A stretch of 64,000 bases of DNA from Pseudomonadota bacterium. GTDB lineage: Bacteria; Desulfobacterota; Desulfobulbia; Desulfobulbales; Desulfocapsaceae. Shown in pieces: positions 24,710 to 33,617 of this stretch (positions are counted from its first letter, which is position 1; the number at the start of each line of letters is the position of its first letter). The position numbers and the translations under genes were made by a program. The DNA lies in the NCBI GenBank assembly GCA_018817385.1, contig JAHIUA010000035.1, positions 1 through 64,000 on the forward strand, in the 5' to 3' direction. Below the pieces are notes generated by a model. That model worked only from the letters and a program-made list of their open reading frames with translations, made no database searches and was not told the DNA's origin.

Positions 24710-25975
24710 CTACTCCTCTTCCTGAAACAGGATTGCCAGCGGATCTTCAAGGACCTTGCGGACAATATTGAGAAAGCGTGCGGCCTGGGAACCATCATTG
24801 ACCCGATGATCAAAGGCCAGAACCAGAGGAAGAATCAGTCGCGGTACAATGGTACGGTTTTTCTCCTCGTCTTCCACCACGACCGGTTTCCAGCGCGCCT
24901 GTCCCAGGCCAAGAATGGCGGTTTCAGGAAAATTAATAATCGGGGTAAAGGATGTGCCGCCAAGGGCACCAATGTTGGTCAGGGTAAATGTGCCTCCCTT
25001 GAGCTGTTGAACGGTCAATTTTGCCTCGCGGGCCAGACGACTCAAGCTGGGCAGTTCAACAGCCAGCTCAGCCAGGGACTTTTTATCGACATCATTGATG
25101 ACCGGCACAAGAAGACCACGCTCCGTATCAGTAGCCACGCCAATATTATAAGAATGGTTGAGGATTATTTCCTGACGTTCAAGGTCCAGGCGACCATTAA
25201 AGGCAGGGTAGGCCTTGAGGGCCATGACCGCAGCCTTGAGGGCGAAGGTGGTCAGAGTTAAGGCGCCACCGTGCTCCGCTACCTGCTTTTTATATTTTTT
25301 TCGTTCTCCTTCCAGATGGGTAATATCGGCTTCATCCATGTGCGAGACATGGGGAATCTGCTGCCAGGAAAGGGCCATCTGACGGGCGATGACACGACGA
25401 ACCGAGTGCAGGGGAACCCGTTCCTCACGCCCCACCGCCGGGCCGGCCTGTGGAGGCTGTGCCTGCGGTGCAACCTGTTCTGGATGTTCTTCGACACTGG
25501 TGCGGACGTCTTCGGAAGTAACCAGCCCCCCAGGTCCTGTGCCTTTGACCTCTGCAAGGGTCACACCGAGCTCCCTGGCCAGACGGCGGGTGGCCGGTGA
25601 GGCCGGAACAATCCGACCTTGCGCTTGTGGCAAGGAAACAGATTTTGCCGTCGATGGCGGTGGCAGAGTTTCCTCAACATGAGGAGTCGGGGTACTCGTT
25701 TCATTTTCTTCCTCTCCCCCTGCATCCTCCTCGCCTTCTCTGGAAAATTCCATCATGCTGTCCCCCACCTGGACGATATCGTGGGCCTTTACATGAATGG
25801 CCACAATCCTTCCCGTAAATGGAGAGGGGATTTCCACGGCAGCTTTATCGGTCTCAACGATAAGAATAGGTTGGCCTTCAATGATACTGTCACCGAGAGC
25901 AACCTGGACCTCGATTATTTCCCCCTCATGGATGCCTTCGCCGAGATCTGGGAGCTTAAATACGCGCATATGCAT
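24710..25975 (-). CDS. pdhC: Pyruvate dehydrogenase E2, dihydrolipoamide acetyltransferase
   Basis: A 421-residue E2 with one lipoyl domain (residues 1-80; lipoylated Lys in VETDKAAVEIPSP), an Ala/Pro-rich and acidic linker, a peripheral-subunit-binding domain (ASPATRRLARELGVTLAEVKGTGPGG, residues ~130-165) and a catalytic CoA-acyltransferase domain ending with the DHRVNDG active-site motif. The E1 partner genes lie immediately upstream and E3 downstream. A branched-chain 2-oxoacid specificity cannot be excluded. Confidence 0.93.
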   Translation of the reverse strand: MHMRVFKLPDLGEGIHEGEIIEVQVALGDSIIEGQPILIVETDKAAVEIPSPFTGRIVAIHVKAHDIVQVGDSMMEFSREGEEDAGGEEENETSTPTPHVEETLPPPSTAKSVSLPQAQGRIVPASPATRRLARELGVTLAEVKGTGPGGLVTSEDVRTSVEEHPEQVAPQAQPPQAGPAVGREERVPLHSVRRVIARQMALSWQQIPHVSHMDEADITHLEGERKKYKKQVAEHGGALTLTTFALKAAVMALKAYPAFNGRLDLERQEIILNHSYNIGVATDTERGLLVPVINDVDKKSLAELAVELPSLSRLAREAKLTVQQLKGGTFTLTNIGALGGTSFTPIINFPETAILGLGQARWKPVVVEDEEKNRTIVPRLILPLVLAFDHRVNDGSQAARFLNIVRKVLEDPLAILFQEEE

Positions 25976-26018
25976 TCTCTTCGTCAGTTAAGTTAGTAAA
26001 TACCATTGCCGACAACGG

Positions 26019-26999
26019 TCAGGAGGCCAATGTTTCTCGAACCGCTCGAACAATTCGCATCGCATTGGGCATATATGCCTTCTCCCTGGCAAAAAGGGGA
26101 TAAACGATATCATACCCGGTTACTCTCTTTACCGGTGCTTCAAGGTAAAAAAAGGCTTCCTCCATCAGGCGGGCCATGATCTCCGCCCCTGGACCGAAAC
26201 TGCGATGGGCCTCATGGACGACAACCGCATGTCCTGTTTTACGGACCGACTCGGTGATAAGGGTATCATCAAGCGGTGAAAGAGTTAACAGGTCAAAGAC
26301 CTCTACTTCTATGCCATGCTTTGCCTTGAGCACTTCTGCCGCATCAAGGGAGAGCGGGATCATCGCCCCATAGGCAACAAGAGTAACATCGCCTCCTTCT
26401 CGAACCTTTACAGGCACACCCAGGGGAAGCGTTTCCTCTTCTTCCGGCACCTCTTCCCTGAAGGCCCGATACAGTGCTTTGGGCTCAAAGAATATTACCG
26501 GGTCAGGGTCACGAATAGCACTGACCATCAGTGCACGACTATTTCTCGGCCCTGACGGGATGACCATTTTCAGACCGGGTGTGTGGGCATAATAGACCTC
26601 TCGACTTTCCGAATGATGTTCCAAGGCGCGAACGCCACCGCCATAGGGAGCGCGTAATACCATCGGCACATGATATTTCCCCTGCGAGCGATGGCGCAGA
26701 CGGGCCGCATGGGATTCCAGCTGATGAAAATTGAAATAGGTGAAGCCGGAAAACTGAATTTCACATACCGGGCGCAATCCATAGACAGCCATCCCAATGG
26801 CAGCACCAACAATGCCAGATTCAGCAAGGGGGGTATCAATCACACGTTCAGCACCAAATATATCTATCAGCCCGTCGGTTACTCGGAAAACTCCGCCATC
26901 AACGCCCACATCTTCGCCAAGGAGCATGACCCGATCATCTTTTTCCATCTCCTGTCGCAGGGCCAGATTCAAGGCCTGAACCATTGTCAATTTAGCCAT
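26019..26999 (-). CDS. pdhB: Pyruvate dehydrogenase E1 component, beta subunit
   Basis: A 326-residue transketolase-like beta subunit: AKLTMVQALNLALRQEMEKD, MLLGEDVGVDGGVFRVTDGL, TPLAESGIVGAAIGMAVYGLRPVCEIQF and DLLTLSPLD. AAGGAGG 7 bases before the ATG at 26999 fixes the start, overlapping the pdhA stop. It forms the alpha2beta2 E1 with pdhA and decarboxylates pyruvate (or a branched 2-oxoacid) onto E2. Confidence 0.94.
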   Translation of the reverse strand: MAKLTMVQALNLALRQEMEKDDRVMLLGEDVGVDGGVFRVTDGLIDIFGAERVIDTPLAESGIVGAAIGMAVYGLRPVCEIQFSGFTYFNFHQLESHAARLRHRSQGKYHVPMVLRAPYGGGVRALEHHSESREVYYAHTPGLKMVIPSGPRNSRALMVSAIRDPDPVIFFEPKALYRAFREEVPEEEETLPLGVPVKVREGGDVTLVAYGAMIPLSLDAAEVLKAKHGIEVEVFDLLTLSPLDDTLITESVRKTGHAVVVHEAHRSFGPGAEIMARLMEEAFFYLEAPVKRVTGYDIVYPLFAREKAYMPNAMRIVRAVRETLAS

Positions 27000-28098
27000 T
27001 TTTTTCCTCCTTCTGGTCAAGTCTCCACTGCTCAAGCATCTCTTCACGCTGACGCAGAAGGTGGGGCGAAAGCTCAGCATACTGATGAGCAAACATATCT
27101 TCAGGGGCACCCAGTTCATTCATCAATTTTTCTGAACGTTCCACTCCCCCCTGGATCTCGGCCTTGATTTCTTCTTCATACTGTTGTGTCTTTTCCTCCG
27201 CAAGAACCCCTTTGTTGAGAAGATAGGTCTGGAAACGACGAATGGGATCACGAGATTCCCACACTTTTACATCTTCATTGTTTCGATATTTAGTCGGATC
27301 ATCGGCGGTGGTATGCAGCCCCATACGATAGGTAAGACATTCAATAAGGGTCGGACCTTCTCCGGAACGCGCTCGTTCAATGGCCTGTGCACTTGCTGAG
27401 TAAACGGCAAGAATATCATTGCCATCGACTTGAACACCTGGAAAGCCATAGCCGATTGCCTTTTGGGCAATCGTTTCAGATCGCGTCTGTTTGGAAAGCG
27501 GCGTTGAAATCGCCCATTGGTTATTTTGACAGACAAAAATAACCGGCGCCTGAAAAACACCGGCAAAATTTAAGGCCTCATGAAAATCACCCTCAGACGT
27601 CGCCCCATCTCCAAAAAAAGTCATGGCCACATCCGGCGTCTGGCGATATTTCATTGCCATTGCAATGCCGACTGCATGAAGGGTCTGGGAAGATACAGGA
27701 ATTGCCAGGGGCAGATCATTGCGATCTTCTTCAACAGCCCCTCCCTCATCATATCCGGCATAATAGAGGATGGTATTTTCCATGGACTTTCCCCGCCAGA
27801 TCTCCGCCAGACCTTCTCGAAACGCCGGCGCCATCCAATCAGAAGGTTTCAAGGCGGCAGCAGCTCCCAGTTGAGAGGCCTCCTGACCGGTCAGGGGGGG
27901 AAAGGTGCCAATCCTTCCCTGGCGCTGGAGATTCAACATCCGTTCGTCAAAGCGTCGTCCGAAAAGCATATAGCGGTAAAGTTTCAACAAAAAGTCTTCC
28001 GGCAGCTCAGGTTCGAGTGTTTGATCGACATTGCCATTCTCATCGAGTATGGACAGGTATTCCAGTTGATGGGTAAAAAGAAGGGGTTTTTTGGGCAT
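26992..28098 (-). CDS. pdhA: Pyruvate dehydrogenase E1 component, alpha subunit
   Basis: A 368-residue thiamine-diphosphate subunit with GDGATSEGDFHEALNFAGVFQAPVIFVCQNNQWAIS (the GDG-x~25-NN cofactor motif) and YRMGLHTTADDPTKYR. The ATG at 28098 has AAGGAG 6 bases upstream. First gene of pdhA-pdhB-pdhC-lpd-lipB-lipA. An oxygen-tolerant-type PDH beside a probable anaerobic lactate metabolism is notable, since many sulfate reducers use pyruvate:ferredoxin oxidoreductase. Confidence 0.95.
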   Translation of the reverse strand: MPKKPLLFTHQLEYLSILDENGNVDQTLEPELPEDFLLKLYRYMLFGRRFDERMLNLQRQGRIGTFPPLTGQEASQLGAAAALKPSDWMAPAFREGLAEIWRGKSMENTILYYAGYDEGGAVEEDRNDLPLAIPVSSQTLHAVGIAMAMKYRQTPDVAMTFFGDGATSEGDFHEALNFAGVFQAPVIFVCQNNQWAISTPLSKQTRSETIAQKAIGYGFPGVQVDGNDILAVYSASAQAIERARSGEGPTLIECLTYRMGLHTTADDPTKYRNNEDVKVWESRDPIRRFQTYLLNKGVLAEEKTQQYEEEIKAEIQGGVERSEKLMNELGAPEDMFAHQYAELSPHLLRQREEMLEQWRLDQKEEKNG

Positions 28099-28390
28099 CT
28101 TCAACTCCTTTATCTATTGTTCACGATACAAAGAGGGAGTGCAAACGTTGCCACCGCCATAAAGGCGTGCTGTAACTCTTCTGCTGTACTCTGCAAAAGC
28201 AGCCATCCGTATGATTCGGTCAGAGAGAACCAGCCTTGCACCACTACGGAAGAGTACCGCCCTTTTTCTCTATTACACTCAGTGAGAGACCAATAACCGT
28301 CTGTTCTCCTGAATAACTACTCCTTCACTCCTGCTGGCAGTTGACAAAAAAAGAGGAGTAAATGAAAACGCACTACCAATCCATCGCCTC

Positions 28391-28573
28391 TTATTCTTGA
28401 ATGACTCCGGTCCCATTACAGGTTGGGCAGGGCAAATCTGGACTGCATTGGCAGTCGTTCCAATCATCATCGACTTGATTTCCTCGCCACTCACTGTTAC
28501 AGACACAGGTCCCTGTTATAATCTTTTCGCCACAACATTCAGGACATTCTTTTTCGCTCTTCTTCTCGGTCAT
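28391..28573 (-). CDS. Small zinc-ribbon-like protein, 60 residues
   Basis: Cysteine-rich protein with CPECCGEK, CVCNSEWRG, CQCSPDLPC and CPTCNGTG motifs; the last resembles one arm of the DnaJ zinc finger. GGAGG lies 6 bases before the ATG, a strong start signal. It probably binds one or two zinc ions. Function is unknown. It is separated from pdhA by about 290 bases of sequence with no gene. Confidence 0.7.
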   Translation of the reverse strand: MTEKKSEKECPECCGEKIITGTCVCNSEWRGNQVDDDWNDCQCSPDLPCPTCNGTGVIQE

Positions 28574-28945
28574 GATCTACCTCCAATAGAAAAATGGTTC
28601 CTCTCTCCAGGTACCGTTACCTGGAAGGTTCCACAATGGTATTCATTCTCGGCCTCTGAATACACATACCTGAAACTTTAGTAACTGCATCCATTTGTTG
28701 GCAGCCAATTCACTGCAGATTGAAAAAATCCACAAAAATTGATTATGTTGTGCCACGGTAAGGGATAAGGCCTGATTGTGTTTCCCAATTATTTTTTGTT
28801 TTCATGGTCGAATCTCCCATTTTGTTGCGCAGTGAAAAGGACAATTGCCTTGCACTACCTGACAATGCTCTCTTTTTTTACATAAACGAAAAGCTCTCCC
28901 CATTCATTGGAAATCCAAGCCTATCCTTCTTCACTCCCATAACGG

Positions 28946-28991
28946 ACAAAGGCCTATGCCGGAATATAAAAATTCCCGGAAAGGCCTTTGT
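28946..28991. repeat. Strong inverted repeat / hairpin
   Basis: Outer arms ACAAAGGCCT and AGGCCTTTGT pair perfectly over 10 bp. Inside, CCGGAA pairs with TTCCCGG with one bulge. No T-run follows on either strand, so it is not a standard terminator. Confidence 0.6.
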
Positions 28992-29306
28992 GCTGTCAGC
29001 TGCCAAATGCTGTCATCCATTTCAAGTCCTGTGCGGTAGAGGAGAGAATGAAAAACGCTTATTTCAATATGTCAGACTGTATATCCATACTACATTGTAG
29101 GACAGGAACATCCTTTTTACAATAGGACTTATTCCTGACCCGGAACAAATCGAATACCAAAGAAACCACAACCAGCAGCAATAAGCCAGCAGAAGACGAT
29201 AATTTTGTCCTCCAATATTGAGCAAAGACCCTGCTTTCTATACGTTCAAACAATAAATACTGCCAGGAGCATTCCAGTCACCTGGTCAAAATAAAAATAG
29301 ATTGTT

Positions 29307-29340
29307 CTGAGGGCCATTTTTCCCAAAAATGGCCCCTCAG
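29307..29340. terminator. Long hairpin with triloop, possible bidirectional terminator
   Basis: CTGAGGGCCATTTTT and AAAAATGGCCCCTCAG pair over 15 bp with a single bulge and a CCC loop. The A/T tract at the top of the stem and a T-rich run about 10 bases further on minus allow, but do not prove, a terminator role. Confidence 0.45.
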
Positions 29341-29801
29341 CAAAAGAAGACTGCCGTAGCGAGTCAAAATGTGAAGAAAAGAGAGAAGCTGATGAGTGGA
29401 GAACGAGCAAAAGCGTATCACCTCCATTGAGGCGGGTAACCGCAGATCCAATCAAAGATAATTTTGATACTATCGTATCCCCTTGGCCTGTGAAGGAATT
29501 TGTCTGTAAGTATAGGACCGACGGTGAAATTTATCAACCCCTTTGTCAAGGAGACGACTTTTTGTCCCCAAGGCTACTGCCCGGCTTCTCCCCCCGCTAC
29601 AAATGTCAAAAGGACAAGGGTCTCCCAGCAATGCGCTGCACGAGTTGAAGACATTGCCTGGCAATAAAGGAGAGTAACAGAAAAGAGGAGCGCAGGGAAT
29701 ATTGGTCATGGGCGGCAAAAGGGAGGGCCATGAGATTTCCTGGCTTTAATCCAGCAGAAACGCCTAACCATCTCCTTGATGTCCCCGCTTCGCGGGAACA
29801 T

Positions 29802-29913
29802 CACCCCGGATGAGTAACGCTTTTATCACGATCTAATATCAAGGTAAATCGGACCATGCGGGACATCAAATGGATCGAGGTAGACGCAGACGGCGCGCTA
29901 CTCATCCGGGGTG
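29802..29913. mobile_element. MITE-like element, 112 bp, perfect 15-bp terminal inverted repeats
   Basis: CACCCCGGATGAGTA (29802-29816) is the exact reverse complement of 29899-29913. There is no room for a gene inside. A separate hairpin (GATGTCCCCGC-TTC-GCGGGAACATC, 29778-29802) abuts the left end, and GCGGGACATCA recurs inside the element. No target-site duplication is evident. Confidence 0.5.
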
Positions 29914-29922
29914 TTATTTACA

Positions 29923-29950
29923 TTGACAATTATCGTTTTATTACTAGATT
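29923..29950 (+). promoter_or_regulatory. Promoter-like sequence upstream of the DsrC-family gene
   Basis: TTGACA (29923-29928), 16 bases, TAGATT (29945-29950). It begins 10 bases from the right end of the MITE-like element and lies about 310 bases before the next plus-strand gene. Confidence 0.45.
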
Positions 29951-30257
29951 TTTAATAGTACCACTGTGTGGTGTCTCAAGAACAATAACAGCGATAAGAA
30001 ATCGCTTTTAAAAAATATTATGTGGAGGATCGAAACGAAGTGTTCTCTATGACAGTTGCTGGCGTAAAGACTATTGTCTTTCAAGAGAGATCCGGCTCCA
30101 TCCAATAGTTGGATTTTTCCAAGGAGATAGCAAAGAGAACCGAGACCCGTATTTCCCCCCCAAAAGAGGGAGATGTTACAAAGAGACAAAATGAAGTGGT
30201 TGATTCGTTTCTGACGTCTCCTTGTTGGTAACTATTTCTTCAACTGAGAGGTGCAAC

Positions 30258-30614
30258 ATGTCTGCTATTGAATGTGCTGGAAAAACAATTCAAATTGATG
30301 AGCACGGATTTCTTGCTGACCTTAATGATTGGAATGAGGACGTCGCTCAAGTGCTGGCAACACGAGAAGGGGTTGAGACCCTGTCGCGAGAACAGATGGA
30401 AATAATATCTTTTATGCGCAAATATTATCTAAGAAACAAGGTGTTTCCCATCCTCAATCAATTATGTAAAGTTGTGCATCAATCAAAAGAATGTGTCAAT
30501 GAACAATTCATCAACCCCGAAAAAGCGTGGAAGATAGCAGGACTGCCCAAGCTAGACGGCATTCATTTTATTACCATGGATGGGATAAATTACAAAATGG
30601 AAGAATGCTGTTAA
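30258..30614 (+). CDS. DsrC/TusE-family protein lacking both conserved cysteines
   Basis: A 118-residue homologue of DsrC, the sulfur-carrier partner of dissimilatory sulfite reductase. Family text: GKTIQIDEHGFLADLNDWNEDVAQVLA, LSREQMEIISFMRKYYLRNKVFPIL and KAWKIAGLPK. In canonical DsrC the end reads roughly GACKMAGLPKPTGCV with two redox cysteines. Here they are replaced by Trp (KAWK) and Ile (LDGIHF), and an extra tail ends in ECC. It therefore cannot form the usual trisulfide and is probably a regulatory or scaffold-type DsrC homologue. The ATG at 30258 is preferred, with GAGAGGTG just upstream. Confidence 0.85.
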   Translation: MSAIECAGKTIQIDEHGFLADLNDWNEDVAQVLATREGVETLSREQMEIISFMRKYYLRNKVFPILNQLCKVVHQSKECVNEQFINPEKAWKIAGLPKLDGIHFITMDGINYKMEECC

Positions 30615-30762
30615 CTGCAAAGGAATATCCCGTCCGCAATCTGCCTGGAGAGAAAGTCTTGGTCGAGATTCGTGAGGGGCTGAAAACAGATGGCCTCTCC
30701 CTTCAACTCCGCTGCAACCATCATCAAGCCGACAAGCGTTCAGCCTGTCAGCTTGATGGATG

Positions 30763-30786
30763 GACCGGCCACGCTGGTGGCCGGTC
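30763..30786. terminator. GC-rich hairpin between convergent genes
   Basis: Perfect 10-bp stem GACCGGCCAC/GTGGCCGGTC with loop GCTG, between the DsrC-family gene and the end of the lactate operon. A second imperfect stem (CATCAAGC...GCTTGATG, 30722-30757) precedes it. There is no T-run, so termination efficiency is uncertain. Confidence 0.5.
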
Positions 30787-30808
30787 TACATAGCCAACGG
30801 TGTAGATA

Positions 30809-32968
30809 TTACTTCTTCCGCTCCGCCAGGGCCTCGGCTATGTGCCGGACTCGCAACCCGTCTTTACGCATTTCAGCCCCACCCCGCAGTTGCATAACGC
30901 AGCCCGGGCAATCGCTGACCAGCTCGCCTGCGCCGCTGGCCTTGACGTTATCGAGCTTCTTATGAAGGAGCTCCCGGGACTCCGCCGGAAATTTCATGGA
31001 AAAGGTACCACCAAAACCGCAGCACACATCTTCCTCAGCCGATGGAGCATAGTTCAGACCTGACTGCCTGAGCAACTCCCGCGGCGCCTCTGTCACTCCC
31101 AAGCCCCGGCAAAGATGGCAGGGGGAGTGATAGGCCGTTTTGCCCTGGCCGCCCTCCTCCTTGAAATCGTCCTTGCCAACTCCAAGCACATCATAGACAA
31201 ACGAACTGAAATCGATGACCTTTTCGGAAAAAACACGCGCCTTCTCAGCCAGCTCCGGATCATCCCCCAACATCCTGGGATAGGTGTGTTTGAGGTGGGA
31301 GGCACAGGAGGCACAGAGGGTAATAATGTAGTCGAATTTGCTTGGGTCCATGGCCTTGACGTTCTGCTCAGCCACATCACGGGCCGGCCCACTTTCACCC
31401 ATCATCACCAATGGCAGGCCACAGCAGGATTGCCCCATGGGATACTCCATAGCCACCCCGTGTCCATCCATCACCCGAACCCCGGCCTTCATCTGCTCCG
31501 GATAAACGAAATCCTGTACGCAGCCTGAAAACAGGGCCACTCGATACCTGGGATTGTCGACCTGGGGCCTGATCTCCGGCCACTCGTCGCGGAAGGCCTT
31601 ATCGGCCACCCCGGGCAGGGCCCGAAAGTCCTGGCCCTTGCCGAAAATCATAGGCAGATGGCGAAGATACCCCGTGCTGCCGTCCTTGATGGGTTTCTGT
31701 CCCCACTTGGCAGTTTTCAGCAGGGTATGAAACAGCTTGCGGTTGCTCATCACCTTTCCCAGCAACACACTGGGCAGGGCATGGCCTTCCTCGTCTTGAA
31801 TACGGGCATGAACCTTCTTGATCAGTCTAGGCAGATCAATGCCGGCAACACAGGCCTCTTTGCAGGCCCCACAGTTGATGCAGTTCTGGACCAGATTTTT
31901 GGCCTTGTCGCGGCCGTGGAAGAAATAGGTCAGGAGCAGACCGATGGCACCGATATAAATGTGGCCCATACGATGGCCACCCACCATCCGATACACCGGA
32001 CAGACATTGGCACAGGCTCCGCAGCGCACGCAACGCAGGATCTGTCTGAAATCCGGATCCTGGGCCATGGCCAAACGACCATTGTCCAGGAAGACGATAT
32101 GATACTCCTTTTTGCCCTGCGGACCGGTGGCGCAGGCGTTGGCACCGGTTATCCAGGTCACATACGAGGTAATTGCCTGGCCGGTGGCGTTTCGCGGCAG
32201 GGCCTTGATGATACGCAGAGCGTCATGCAGGGTAGGCGTCAGCTTATCCACGCCGCACAGTGCAACATGGACCCTGGGCAGAGTTGTCACCAGACGGGCA
32301 TTACCCTCATTGGTAACAAGGCCGATAGCACCAGTCTCGACAACGGCGAAGTTGGCACCGGAAATACCCATATCCGCCTCGATGTACTTGGCGCGCAGTT
32401 CGCGACGGGCGACCTTGACCAGCTTTTCTATGTCCGAATCCTGTTCCTTTTTGGTCACATCGGTGAACAAATCGGCCACCTGATAGCGTGACAGATGAAT
32501 GGCGGGCATGACCATATGAGAAGGTCCTTCATGACGGAGCTGAATGATCCACTCGCCAAGATCGGTCTCGGTGACCTCCAGACCATCGGCCTCCAGCCGG
32601 TGATTGAGCAGCGTCTCCTCAGCGGTCATAGACTTGGATTTGACAATCTTTTGACAGCCGTTGTCCTTGGCGATTTGGCAGATGATCTCGTTGGCCTCGG
32701 CCGCAGTCTTGGCCAGATGGACATGCACCCCGGCCTGTTCGGCCTTGGCCCGGAACTCTTCATACAGTTCAGGCAGACGGACGATAGCCGCGTCTTTAGC
32801 CCCTGCTATCTCGGCAATCAGGGCCTTTTCATTCATTCCGGCAAAGGCCTTGACCCGGTTGGTGCGATAGGCCTTGGCAAAGGAATCCATGGCCTTGCGC
32901 AAAAACTCATCATCAATGGCCTCCTGGCACTGGTCTCTGTATTCTTTAAGGGTAGTCGCGTCCTGCAT
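30809..32968 (-). CDS. L-lactate dehydrogenase iron-sulfur protein, LutB-LutA fusion
   Basis: A 719-residue fusion. The N-terminal LUD domain (~1-300; GISGANFAVVETGAIGLVTNEGNARL) is LutB-like. Two ferredoxin-type clusters follow, CVRCGACANVCPVYR and CINCGACKEACVAGI. The C-terminal half is LutA-like with two CCG domains (GQSCCGLPLVMMG; DVCCGFGGTFSMKF). The equivalent fused protein in Desulfovibrio vulgaris (DVU3033 type) works with LutC-like DVU3032 as L-lactate dehydrogenase. It is the last gene of the lactate operon, 2 bases after the lutC stop. It oxidises L-lactate to pyruvate and passes electrons to the membrane pool. Confidence 0.93.
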   Translation of the reverse strand: MQDATTLKEYRDQCQEAIDDEFLRKAMDSFAKAYRTNRVKAFAGMNEKALIAEIAGAKDAAIVRLPELYEEFRAKAEQAGVHVHLAKTAAEANEIICQIAKDNGCQKIVKSKSMTAEETLLNHRLEADGLEVTETDLGEWIIQLRHEGPSHMVMPAIHLSRYQVADLFTDVTKKEQDSDIEKLVKVARRELRAKYIEADMGISGANFAVVETGAIGLVTNEGNARLVTTLPRVHVALCGVDKLTPTLHDALRIIKALPRNATGQAITSYVTWITGANACATGPQGKKEYHIVFLDNGRLAMAQDPDFRQILRCVRCGACANVCPVYRMVGGHRMGHIYIGAIGLLLTYFFHGRDKAKNLVQNCINCGACKEACVAGIDLPRLIKKVHARIQDEEGHALPSVLLGKVMSNRKLFHTLLKTAKWGQKPIKDGSTGYLRHLPMIFGKGQDFRALPGVADKAFRDEWPEIRPQVDNPRYRVALFSGCVQDFVYPEQMKAGVRVMDGHGVAMEYPMGQSCCGLPLVMMGESGPARDVAEQNVKAMDPSKFDYIITLCASCASHLKHTYPRMLGDDPELAEKARVFSEKVIDFSSFVYDVLGVGKDDFKEEGGQGKTAYHSPCHLCRGLGVTEAPRELLRQSGLNYAPSAEEDVCCGFGGTFSMKFPAESRELLHKKLDNVKASGAGELVSDCPGCVMQLRGGAEMRKDGLRVRHIAEALAERKK

Positions 32969-32970
32969 AA

Positions 32971-33600
32971 TTATTTATCCTCCCATAACAAAATATGAAG
33001 CTCCAACGGTCCATGTACCCCAAGGGCCAATACCCGTTCAATGTCTGCAGTGCGGGATGCGCCGGTGATAAAAGAAAGATAGTTGGGGGTGCTGGCCATA
33101 AATTCCAGCAATTCCGGCTCGGCATCAAATGAGGTCGCCCGCAGTTTTGATTGAGGCAGTACCGCCACATGGGTTTCACAGACCATGGTAGCCAGACGCA
33201 CTTCTTCACTGGAGGAGTCCAACACCAGGGTGCCGGTTTCGGCAATGCCGAGATCACAGACGGTAAAACCAATATCCAGTCCCCCCAGGTGCCGGCGCAG
33301 ACCATGGTCAATCAGTTCAAGCCCCTTACCTTCACACAGGGCCCGCAACGATGCAGTCCCTTCCGTATCCAGACCCGGTGCGGCAACGATCTTGCCGGTT
33401 TTTTCCCTGCACAGCTGCATGGAGGGCTCGGAGAGGTTCAGCTCGCAGCCGGAAACCAGCAACGGGCACATCTCCTTACCGTCACACAATGCTACGGTAT
33501 AGGCAAAGGCCTCTTCCAGGGTCTTGACCCGGGACACCTTTGCGGATACCAGTTCCGCCTTGTCAATAAACGTATCCATCATATCCTGGATTGTCTGCAT
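32971..33600 (-). CDS. lutC: LUD-domain lactate-utilisation protein (LutC/LldG type)
   Basis: A 209-residue LUD-domain protein partnering the fused LutB/LutA protein. Typical text includes DIGFTVCDLGIAETGTLVLDSSSEEVRLATMVCETHVAVLP and FITGASRTADIERVLALGVHGP. The ATG follows GGGAGGGTGGT. It lies between ackA and the LutB/LutA fusion, the order known from Desulfovibrio. Confidence 0.93.
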   Translation of the reverse strand: MQTIQDMMDTFIDKAELVSAKVSRVKTLEEAFAYTVALCDGKEMCPLLVSGCELNLSEPSMQLCREKTGKIVAAPGLDTEGTASLRALCEGKGLELIDHGLRRHLGGLDIGFTVCDLGIAETGTLVLDSSSEEVRLATMVCETHVAVLPQSKLRATSFDAEPELLEFMASTPNYLSFITGASRTADIERVLALGVHGPLELHILLWEDK

Positions 33601-33617
33601 ACCACCCTCCCTTTATT

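Larger units (their letters stand above)
28574..30221. other. Gene-poor, hairpin-rich region
   Basis: No ORF here is convincing: those present lack good starts and read like random sequence. Instead there are several strong hairpins (28946-28991, 29307-29340, 29778-29802), a short element with 15-bp terminal inverted repeats (29802-29913) and a promoter-like sequence (29923-29950). Possible uses are small RNAs, mobile-element remnants or terminators. Confidence 0.5.

Noticed and set aside
28804-29100. 98-codon ORF across the large hairpin
   Set aside because: It spans a perfect 10-bp inverted repeat, lacks a good start signal and does not read like a conserved protein.
29761-29920. Integron attC-like site (GCCTAAC followed by inverted repeats)
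   Set aside because: There is a match to the RYYYAAC end but no GTTRRRY partner at the other side and no cassette ORFs, so the MITE-like explanation is better.
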